From an uncultured Acetatifactor sp. (GTDB lineage: Bacteria; Bacillota; Clostridia; Lachnospirales; Lachnospiraceae), in contig CAJUJU010000019.1 in NCBI GenBank assembly GCA_910586835.1, positions 38,151-56,426 of the forward strand: 18,276 nt of DNA, in the 5' to 3' direction. Each line of letters starts with the position of its first letter. The first letter of the stretch is position 1. The notes beneath the pieces were generated by a model. The model was not told the DNA's origin, ran no database searches, and saw only the letters and a list, made by a program, of their open reading frames with translations. The position numbers and the translations under genes were made by a program. Of the stretch, positions 1-6,730 are shown piece after piece.

Positions 1-10
1 GCGGGGAGCC

Positions 11-433
11 ATGGCGGAGGAAGAGGCAGACGCCTTTAACGGGACGGCCGGGGAGGGAAGCGGAAGGGTCTCGGTAGAGCGGGTGGAGCTTCTGGAGAAT
101 GATCCGGAGCGGGTATCCGTGGTGTACCGTTTTGACGGAGGCGGCAGTTTTTCCGGGTTTACCGGCAAAAGCTTCTTTTACGGCACCGTGCAGGAGGCGA
201 TTAATCTTGGCTACAGCCTGGAGGGCATCCTGGAGAGCGTGGAGGACGGAACCGTTTGGACCTGGGAACAGATTTTACAGGGCGGAAAGAAGATGCTGGT
301 CATTACGGACGCCAGGGCAGTGCTCTGTTTTCCCTCCGGCGTAACCCATATGAGCAGGGGGTTAAGTCTGGCGGAGGACGGCAGCGTGGATCTGTCCGAT
401 GCGGAGGAAACAGCATATATTTTACTAAAATAA
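11..433 (+). CDS. Hypothetical protein, possibly 5'-truncated
   Basis: I do not recognise the family of this 140-residue acidic protein. I see no signal peptide, membrane segment or cysteine motif. The chain looks like a small mixed alpha/beta domain, with a glycine/phenylalanine-rich strand region near residues 44-58 (FSGFTGKSFFYG) and a short helix-rich middle. The ATG lies only 10 bases from the contig edge. A GGGGAG precedes it by just 2 bases, which is too close for a good ribosome site, and the frame stays open to the edge, so the true start may lie upstream. The stop is 14 bases before the glycyl-tRNA synthetase start, which suggests cotranscription. Codon use resembles its neighbours, so it is probably a real gene, but its function is unknown. 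Confidence 0.6.
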   Translation: MAEEEADAFNGTAGEGSGRVSVERVELLENDPERVSVVYRFDGGGSFSGFTGKSFFYGTVQEAINLGYSLEGILESVEDGTVWTWEQILQGGKKMLVITDARAVLCFPSGVTHMSRGLSLAEDGSVDLSDAEETAYILLK

Positions 434-447
434 GTGGGAGGCAAAAA

Positions 448-1836
448 ATGGAAAAGACAATGGAAAAGATCGTATCCCTTGCAAAGGCGAGGGGCTTTGT
501 GTACGCGGGCTCGGAGATTTACGGCGGGCTTGCCAATACCTGGGATTACGGCAATCTGGGCGTGGAGCTGAAAAACAATGTAAAAAAGGCATGGTGGCAG
601 AAGTTTGTACAGGAAAATCCCTACAATGTAGGTGTGGACTGCGCCATCCTGATGAATCCGCAGACCTGGGTGGCCAGCGGGCACCTGGGCGGCTTTTCCG
701 ACCCTCTTATGGACTGTAGAGAATGTCATGAGCGTTTTCGTGCGGATAAGCTGATCGAGGACTACTGTGGGGAGCATGAGATTGAGCTGACGGAGAGCGT
801 GGATGCCTGGAGCCAGGAGCAGATGAAGGCATTTGTTGACGAGAAGCAGATTCCCTGCCCCAGCTGCGGCAAACATAATTTTACGGATATCCGCCAGTTC
901 AACCTGATGTTCAAGACCTTTCAGGGCGTGACGGAGGATGCGAAAAGCACCGTGTATCTGCGTCCCGAGACGGCTCAGGGCATCTTCGTAAATTTCAAAA
1001 ACGTGCAGCGCACCTCCCGGAAAAAGATTCCCTTCGGCATCGGCCAGATCGGAAAGGCCTTCCGCAATGAGATTACCCCGGGCAACTTTACGTTCCGCAC
1101 CAGGGAGTTTGAGCAGATGGAGCTGGAGTTTTTCTGCGAGCCCGGCACGGATCTGGAGTGGTTCCGGTACTGGCGCGGTTTCTGCCGCGACTGGCTTCTG
1201 TCCCTGGGCATGAAGGAGGAAGAGATGCGGCTGCGTGACCACAGTCCGGAAGAGCTGTGCTTCTACAGCAAGGGCACTACCGATATCGAATTCCTGTTTC
1301 CCTTCGGCTGGGGCGAACTGTGGGGCATTGCGGACAGGACGGACTATGATCTGTCGCAGCACGCCAACACCTCCGGGGAGGACATGTCCTACTTTGACGA
1401 TGAAAAGAAGGAAAAGTACATACCTTATGTGGTCGAACCCTCTCTGGGTGCGGACAGGGTAGTGCTTGCCTTCCTTTGCGCTGCCTACGATGAGGAGGAA
1501 CTGGAGGGCGGCGACATGCGCACCGTGCTGCGTTTCCATCCGGCGCTGGCTCCGGTCAAGATCGGTGTGCTTCCGCTTTCCAAGAAGCTTGGCGAGGGCG
1601 CGGAAAAGATCTTCCGGGATCTCTCCCGGAAATATAACTGTGAGTATGACGACAGAGGAAATATCGGCAAGAGATATCGCCGTCAGGATGAAATAGGGAC
1701 TCCCTTCTGTGTGACATATGATTTTGATTCCGAGACGGACGGCTGTGTGACGGTTCGCTTCAGGGATTCCATGGAGCAGGAGAGAATTGCAATCACGGCT
1801 CTGGACGCTTACTTTGCGGATAAATTTGATTTTTAA
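448..1836 (+). CDS. glyQS: Glycine--tRNA ligase, single-chain (alpha2) type
   Basis: Cytosolic class II synthetase that charges tRNA-Gly with glycine using ATP, of the homodimeric type rather than the glyQ/glyS tetramer. The 462-residue length fits that family. Visible class II features are RPETAQG at about residues 172-178, the motif 2 region from FGIGQIGKAFRNEI (about 196-209) through FRTREFEQME, and motif 3 in EPSLGADR near residue 330. A C-terminal anticodon-binding domain begins near residue 367 (APVKIGVLPL). Two CxxC pairs (90/93 and 137/140) probably bind zinc in the insertion domain. The start was chosen because GGGAGG (436-441) lies 6 bases before this ATG; the open frame runs 64 codons further up but overlaps the preceding gene. 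No T-box leader lies directly upstream. Confidence 0.96.
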   Translation: MEKTMEKIVSLAKARGFVYAGSEIYGGLANTWDYGNLGVELKNNVKKAWWQKFVQENPYNVGVDCAILMNPQTWVASGHLGGFSDPLMDCRECHERFRADKLIEDYCGEHEIELTESVDAWSQEQMKAFVDEKQIPCPSCGKHNFTDIRQFNLMFKTFQGVTEDAKSTVYLRPETAQGIFVNFKNVQRTSRKKIPFGIGQIGKAFRNEITPGNFTFRTREFEQMELEFFCEPGTDLEWFRYWRGFCRDWLLSLGMKEEEMRLRDHSPEELCFYSKGTTDIEFLFPFGWGELWGIADRTDYDLSQHANTSGEDMSYFDDEKKEKYIPYVVEPSLGADRVVLAFLCAAYDEEELEGGDMRTVLRFHPALAPVKIGVLPLSKKLGEGAEKIFRDLSRKYNCEYDDRGNIGKRYRRQDEIGTPFCVTYDFDSETDGCVTVRFRDSMEQERIAITALDAYFADKFDF

Positions 1837-1848
1837 AACGGGTGCGTC

Positions 1849-1879
1849 GAAGGGGCAGAAGGGGTCTTCTGCTCCTTTT
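1849..1879 (+). terminator. Rho-independent terminator or attenuator after glyQS
   Basis: AGGGGCAGAAG (1851-1861) pairs with CTTCTGCTCCT (1866-1876) around the loop GGGT, giving an 11-bp stem with one G-U pair. One or two further flanking pairs are possible. TTTT (1876-1879) follows, then C. The stem is strong but the T-tract is short, so readthrough into the next gene, which starts 21 bases on, is plausible. Confidence 0.7.
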
Positions 1880-1899
1880 CACTGGATTGGAGCGCAGGT

Positions 1900-4800
1900 A
1901 TGAACAGGATCGAAATTTTTCAGGTATTGGGTATTGAGGAGACAAAGGACGAAAGAGCGCTGAAGGCGGCTTACAGGCAGAGACTGTCGGCTGTCAACCC
2001 GGAGGATGATCCGGAGGGGTTCAAGCGCCTGAGGACAGCTTATGAGGAGGCCTGCCGGCTTGCGAGACAGCAGGAGGAAGAGGACGGGGAGCAGCCCGGG
2101 CGGGACGAAACGCCGTCGGGAGTCTGGGTGGAAAAGGCGGCGGAGATCTATGGCAGCATCCGCCGCAGGCAGAACGTGGAGGAGTGGAAAAAGCTGTTTG
2201 ACGACGACTGCTTTCTTTCCCTGGAGGAAGAAGAGAATTGCCGCGAGAAGCTGCTGCGCTTCCTGATGGAGCATTTCCGTCTTCCCGGAAACGTGTGGAA
2301 GCTTCTGGATAAGATGCTTTCTCTCACGGCGGACGCGGCCAGACTGCGGGAGAAATTTCCGGCGGATTTTATCCGATATATTCTGGGGAAGTGCGAGCGA
2401 GGCGAGGATGTGGAGTTTGACCAATTCGAGGGGGAGGACGACGCTCCCTATGATCTGTTCCTGCAGTATTATGACCGCTGCTGGCAGGCGCTGCAGCAGG
2501 ATGATCTGAAGCAGGCCAAGGAGGCTCTGGGCAATGCGGACGACCTGAACATCCGTCATCCCGCCATGGAGATCTGTCGTGCCGAGCTGCTGTCGAAGCA
2601 GGAAAAGCCGGAGGAAGCCGTTGCCCTTCTGGAAAAACTGATGGAAAAATGTGCGGGGGAAACCGCTTCCGGCAGCAATACGGCGGCCATGGTCCGCTAC
2701 AACACGGCGGAATCGCTCTGGCAGATGGGAAAGGAAAAGAATGGGGAATATCGCCGGCGTTCTGTGGAAATTTACCAGGAGCTGAAGGCGGAAAATGACA
2801 CTCATTACATGGCAAACGTGCGCCTGACGGAATGGTACTATGACAGGGGAGAGTTCCGGGAGGCAAAAAAATGCGCGGAGAAGGTGCTGACGTCAGGCGG
2901 CAGCGATGAATTCATGGAGCTGCTGGGCAAGGTAAACCGCGAGATAGAAAAGGAACTGGAAGAAAAATGGCGGATCGGGAAGGACAGCGAGGCGGCGTTG
3001 GAGCTGTGCTGGTGTTACCTTCAGGACGGCAAGGTTTTCCGGGGAATCCAGCTGGCGGTGAAGCTTGACCGGTTGCTGCCTCCCGAAAAGGAGGCGGAGT
3101 GGAACGGCCTCATGGCAAAGCTGCATGTGGAGGCGGCGGAGTATGAGACGGCCATCACCATGACGCGCTTCTGGGAGAAGGAGCTGGAAAAAAAGCTTCT
3201 GGGAGACGAGAGCGAGGAAGAGAAGGAGAGGGACAGAGACCGCCTCAGACAGGCACATATGATCCGCATGCAGTGCCATCACAACATAGGCTATCGGGAC
3301 AGCGACAGGTTCCCGGAGGCCATCCGGGAGGGAGAGGCGGTTCTGGAGGACAGCACGAAGGATATCGGTATCCTGCTGGAAATGGCGCAGATCTATACGG
3401 AGATGGAGGAATACGAGAAGTGTGAGGAGATCGTCAGTGAACTGGTGGAGGAGTACCAGATCTACGCGGCCTTTGCCACCTCCATGGAGGCGTACCGAAG
3501 ACAGCTGAACGCGGGAGGCGTGATCCGAACGGGAGAACAGTGTGTCCGCTGTTTTCCCACATTTGCCAAGGCATACGAGTATATGGCTAAAGTGTATCTT
3601 GACCTGGAGCGTTGGGAGGATCTGGCCCGGGTGTTTGAGGACGCGGAAAAGAACGGGGTGAAGAGTGCCATCCTGGAGGCATACCGGTTCCAGAAGGATC
3701 ACAAGACCATGGAGATCGAGGTGCTGAACAACAAGCTGAAGCGGTTCCGGAAGGAAATCCGCAAGCCTCTGGAGGAGGGAAAGCCCAGGTTTTATGAGAC
3801 CGGACTGCCAGTGCTGACGGAGTATCTCTATCACTGTCCCGACAGCTATATGTTTGTGGAGAGAGGAATCTTCCACAGGGCGGGACATCACTATGAGGAG
3901 GCCAGGGAAGATTTTGAGAAGGCCATTTCCCTGAATCCGTCCAATCCTTACGCCTACAACGGTCTGAGCTTCGTGTATAAATACATGGGGAATTACGAGA
4001 AGGCCCTGTATTATATCAAGAAGGCCATTCTCTATATGGACGACGAAATGTCTCCGGTGATTTACACCGATATGGCAGATCTGTACTCCTTGCTTGGCTG
4101 CTACGACAAAGCGCTGGAAGCTTGCAGGCAGTATGAAGCCATTACTCAGGATACAAGTATCTGGTTCCTGAAGCAGTATGCGGAGTGCTGTGTAAATCTG
4201 GGAAGGGCAAAGGAGGCCTGTGAACTCCATGAAAAATATGCCGAAAAGGATAAATTTGGCAGTCTGGAGAACTGTGTGGATGCCTGTCTGAAGTGCGGGG
4301 AGCCGGAGCTCGCCGGGCAGAAGCTGGCAGTCTGGGCGGAGGCGCTTGGAATCAAAAAGGGCCTGCGGGCCGGTCTTGGCTTCGGCCGAAAGGACGCAGG
4401 GCCGGGCAGTAAGGAATACATCCGTTATTACAAATACGCTTTATGGGCGGCGCTGATCTGCGGGACGGTACAGGATGCGGCGGATTGCATCAACCATCTG
4501 AAAAAATACGCCCTTCCGGAGGAAAAGTCGGAGAGCCGGCTTGCGGACATGGTTATGGCCTGCATTTTGTGCGGCATGGAGAAAGAGGGAAGGAAATACG
4601 GCGCGCAGCTGGCAAAGGCCCTGAGAAGGGAGAGCTTTGCCGAAAGAGATCTGTTTTATGACAGAGAGAAGGCGCATCTGCAGCTGAAGATTCTGGCAGC
4701 ATGGTACACGGAGCCGGAGGAGAAGCTGGAGGAGCTGTTTGGAAAAGAAGAAAGCACCGGAGTCTGCCACTATTGTACCAGCGTGGTGTGCCGGGAGATG

Positions 4801-4944
4801 GAAGGCGTGCGCATCCTGTATCTGCTGCGGCAGGGCAAAGAGGAGGAGGCCTGGGAGCGCCTGCACCGCAACCTGGAGCTTCAGCCCGCCGACGAGTATA
4901 TGCTGGCAATAAAGCATATACGGGGAAGTGCGGCCAATAAATGA
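1900..4944 (+). CDS. J-domain-like TPR protein, probable partner of the adjacent HscC-type Hsp70
   Basis: A 1014-residue soluble protein. Residues about 3-55 look like a J-domain: a first helix in IEIFQVLGI, a positive helix in ALKAAYRQRL, and the ending NPEDDPEGFKRLRTAYEEA. At the place of the HPD tripeptide there is N33-P-E35, so the residue set classically needed to stimulate Hsp70 ATPase is changed. The rest is almost all helical repeats. Clear tetratricopeptide units lie around residues 645-790, for example YEEAREDFEKAISLNPSNP and NYEKALYYIKKAI. I see no membrane segment, unlike the membrane J-proteins reported to work with E. coli HscC. The ribosome site is GGAG (1889-1892), 7 bases before ATG. 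The hscC-like gene begins 19 bases after the stop, so the two probably form one operon. A co-chaperone or client-scaffold role is inferred from that pairing. Confidence 0.9.
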   Translation: MNRIEIFQVLGIEETKDERALKAAYRQRLSAVNPEDDPEGFKRLRTAYEEACRLARQQEEEDGEQPGRDETPSGVWVEKAAEIYGSIRRRQNVEEWKKLFDDDCFLSLEEEENCREKLLRFLMEHFRLPGNVWKLLDKMLSLTADAARLREKFPADFIRYILGKCERGEDVEFDQFEGEDDAPYDLFLQYYDRCWQALQQDDLKQAKEALGNADDLNIRHPAMEICRAELLSKQEKPEEAVALLEKLMEKCAGETASGSNTAAMVRYNTAESLWQMGKEKNGEYRRRSVEIYQELKAENDTHYMANVRLTEWYYDRGEFREAKKCAEKVLTSGGSDEFMELLGKVNREIEKELEEKWRIGKDSEAALELCWCYLQDGKVFRGIQLAVKLDRLLPPEKEAEWNGLMAKLHVEAAEYETAITMTRFWEKELEKKLLGDESEEEKERDRDRLRQAHMIRMQCHHNIGYRDSDRFPEAIREGEAVLEDSTKDIGILLEMAQIYTEMEEYEKCEEIVSELVEEYQIYAAFATSMEAYRRQLNAGGVIRTGEQCVRCFPTFAKAYEYMAKVYLDLERWEDLARVFEDAEKNGVKSAILEAYRFQKDHKTMEIEVLNNKLKRFRKEIRKPLEEGKPRFYETGLPVLTEYLYHCPDSYMFVERGIFHRAGHHYEEAREDFEKAISLNPSNPYAYNGLSFVYKYMGNYEKALYYIKKAILYMDDEMSPVIYTDMADLYSLLGCYDKALEACRQYEAITQDTSIWFLKQYAECCVNLGRAKEACELHEKYAEKDKFGSLENCVDACLKCGEPELAGQKLAVWAEALGIKKGLRAGLGFGRKDAGPGSKEYIRYYKYALWAALICGTVQDAADCINHLKKYALPEEKSESRLADMVMACILCGMEKEGRKYGAQLAKALRRESFAERDLFYDREKAHLQLKILAAWYTEPEEKLEELFGKEESTGVCHYCTSVVCREMEGVRILYLLRQGKEEEAWERLHRNLELQPADEYMLAIKHIRGSAANK

Positions 4945-4963
4945 AAAATGAGGATTTGAGCAC

Positions 4964-6649
4964 ATGATAGTAGGAATTGATTTGGGCACCACAAACAGCC
5001 TGATCGCATGTTTTACGGAGAATGGTCCGAAAATCATTCCCAACAGGCTGGGAAAAAATCTGACGCCCTCCGTGGTAAGCGTGGATCAGGAAGGGAATGT
5101 CTATGTGGGGGAGACGGCCAGGGAGCGCATGAGCCTGTATCCGGATTCCGTGGCGCAGACCTTTAAGCGCAGCATGGGAACCGAACGGGATTATGTCTTA
5201 AGCGGCAGGCACTTTAAGCCGGAGGAGCTTTCCAGCATGGTTCTCCGGGCGCTGAAGGAGGACGCGGAGAGTTATCTGGGAGAAGAGGTCACGGAGGCGG
5301 TTATCAGTGTGCCTGCCTACTTTGACGACAAGCGCAGAAAGGCCACCAAACGCGCGGGGGAGCTGGCGGGGCTGAAGGTGGAGAGAATGATTTCCGAGCC
5401 TACTGCGGCCGCCGTGGCATACGGGCTTTATGATAAAAATCAGGACACGCGCTTCCTGGTGTTCGACCTGGGAGGCGGCACCTTCGACGTTTCGATCCTG
5501 GAGCTGTACCACAATATTCTGGAGGTGCGGGCCGTGGCCGGAGACAACTATCTGGGCGGCGAGGACTTTACGGCGGTGATGGCCAAGCTGTTTCTGCAGA
5601 AGGCCAAGCTGCAGCTGACGGGGCTGTCGGAGAAGGAACAGGTCCGGCTGTACCGTCAGGCGGAGAAAGCCAAGTGCGCCATCAGCGACAACAGCCAGAC
5701 CACCATGTCCTTCCTGTACCAGGAGAATACCCTGGAGCAGATCATCACCCATAAAGAATATGAGGAAGCCTGCGAGGAGCTTCTTATGAAGATCCGGGAA
5801 CCGGTGAAAAAGAGTCTGTCGGACGCCGGGCTGAAGCTGGGGGACATCGACGAGGTGTTGCTGATCGGAGGCGCTACCAGGCTGTCTGTGGTCAGAGACT
5901 TCCTGATCCGGCTTTTCCGGAAGTTTCCGGATACCAGGCTCAATCCGGACGAGACGGTGGCTTTGGGCGCAGCGGTGCAGGCGGCCATGAAGGAGCGCAG
6001 GGAAGAGGTAAAAGAGGTTATCCTCACCGATGTATGTTCCTTTACGCTGGGTACGGAGGTAGTGGTGGAGTATGAGGAGGGGAAATTCGAGGACGGCAGG
6101 TTCTGCCCTATCATCGAGCGAAATACCGTGATTCCCGCAAGTCACACCGAGCGTCTGTACACCGCCAGGGACAATCAGGACAAGGTTCGCGTCAGAGTGC
6201 TGCAGGGAGAGAGCCGTTTTGCCAGAAACAATCTGTACCTGGGAGAACTGGAGGTGGAGGTTCCCAAGGGCCCCAAGGGGCAGGAATGCGTGGATGTGAC
6301 CTATACCTATGATATCAATTCCCTGCTGGAGGTGGAAGTGACGGTGGTCTCCACGGGAGTGAGCCAGAAGATGATTATCAAGGGCCAGGACAATCAGATG
6401 ACCGACGAGGAGATCAAAAAGCGCATGGAGGAGCTGGCCTACTTGAAGATTCAGCCCAGAGATTATGAAGAAAACCGGCTGGTGCTGCTGCGGGCGGAGC
6501 GCATGTATGAGGAGGCTCTGGGGGAGCGGAGAAAGAAGCTGGATCATTATATTACGGCTTTCGAGGCGGCCCTGAAGAAGGGAGATCACGACGGGATCAT
6601 GGACGCCAGGGAGGAGCTGAACGAGATTCTGGAGGAAGAGGACGATTAA
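4964..6649 (+). CDS. hscC: HscC-type Hsp70 chaperone
   Basis: An ATP-dependent Hsp70 of 561 residues, shorter than DnaK and close to E. coli HscC in length. The nucleotide-binding domain fills about residues 1-345, with phosphate loops GIDLGTTNS (4-12) and FDLGGGTFDV (167-176), ISEPTAAA (143-150) and the adenosine loop LLIGGATR (299-306). The linker region is EVILTDVCSFTLGTEV (351-366). The substrate-binding domain follows, then a short helical lid. Several stretches resemble my memory of HscC rather than DnaK: ELSSMVLRALKEDAE, IIERNTVIP, YDINSLLEVEV and LKIQPRD. GAGGA (4950-4954) lies 9 bases before ATG. No grpE or canonical dnaJ is in the window, so the upstream J-like TPR protein is the likely partner. 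Clients are unknown. Confidence 0.93.
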   Translation: MIVGIDLGTTNSLIACFTENGPKIIPNRLGKNLTPSVVSVDQEGNVYVGETARERMSLYPDSVAQTFKRSMGTERDYVLSGRHFKPEELSSMVLRALKEDAESYLGEEVTEAVISVPAYFDDKRRKATKRAGELAGLKVERMISEPTAAAVAYGLYDKNQDTRFLVFDLGGGTFDVSILELYHNILEVRAVAGDNYLGGEDFTAVMAKLFLQKAKLQLTGLSEKEQVRLYRQAEKAKCAISDNSQTTMSFLYQENTLEQIITHKEYEEACEELLMKIREPVKKSLSDAGLKLGDIDEVLLIGGATRLSVVRDFLIRLFRKFPDTRLNPDETVALGAAVQAAMKERREEVKEVILTDVCSFTLGTEVVVEYEEGKFEDGRFCPIIERNTVIPASHTERLYTARDNQDKVRVRVLQGESRFARNNLYLGELEVEVPKGPKGQECVDVTYTYDINSLLEVEVTVVSTGVSQKMIIKGQDNQMTDEEIKKRMEELAYLKIQPRDYEENRLVLLRAERMYEEALGERRKKLDHYITAFEAALKKGDHDGIMDAREELNEILEEEDD

Positions 6650-6658
6650 CCCACGCAT

Positions 6659-6687
6659 TTGACAATACAGGTAACCAATAATATAAT
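6659..6687 (+). promoter_or_regulatory. Consensus sigma-A promoter for alaS
   Basis: TTGACA (6659-6664) and TATAAT (6682-6687) are both perfect consensus and separated by 17 bases. Transcription should begin near 6694, giving a leader of about 37 bases. That is too short for a T-box, so this synthetase appears constitutively and strongly expressed. The site starts 10 bases after the hscC stop. Confidence 0.85.
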
Positions 6688-6730
6688 AGTTCTAGTTCGG
6701 TATATGTTATGGAAAGGTATGGAGATTAAA

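Noticed and set aside
211..1539. Long minus-strand open frame opposite glyQS
   Set aside because: It lies inside a clear glycyl-tRNA synthetase gene; the translation is His/Leu/Pro-rich without any family motif, typical of antisense frames in G+C-rich genes.
2893..4230. Minus-strand open frame opposite the J-TPR gene
   Set aside because: Antisense shadow of a GAG/CTG-rich coding sequence; no domain and no ribosome site.
5198..6658. Minus-strand 486-residue open frame opposite hscC
   Set aside because: The plus-strand gene has all Hsp70 motifs; this frame has only Leu/His/Gln-rich shadow sequence.
6659..6730. Extended N-terminus for alaS from the ATG at 6659-region frame start
   Set aside because: That stretch contains the perfect TTGACA and TATAAT promoter, so it is untranscribed or leader sequence.
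6688..6730. T-box riboswitch before alaS, and likewise before glyQS
   Set aside because: The alaS leader is only about 37 bases and has no GGTGG anticodon-loop/antiterminator features; only 14 bases separate glyQS from the preceding gene.
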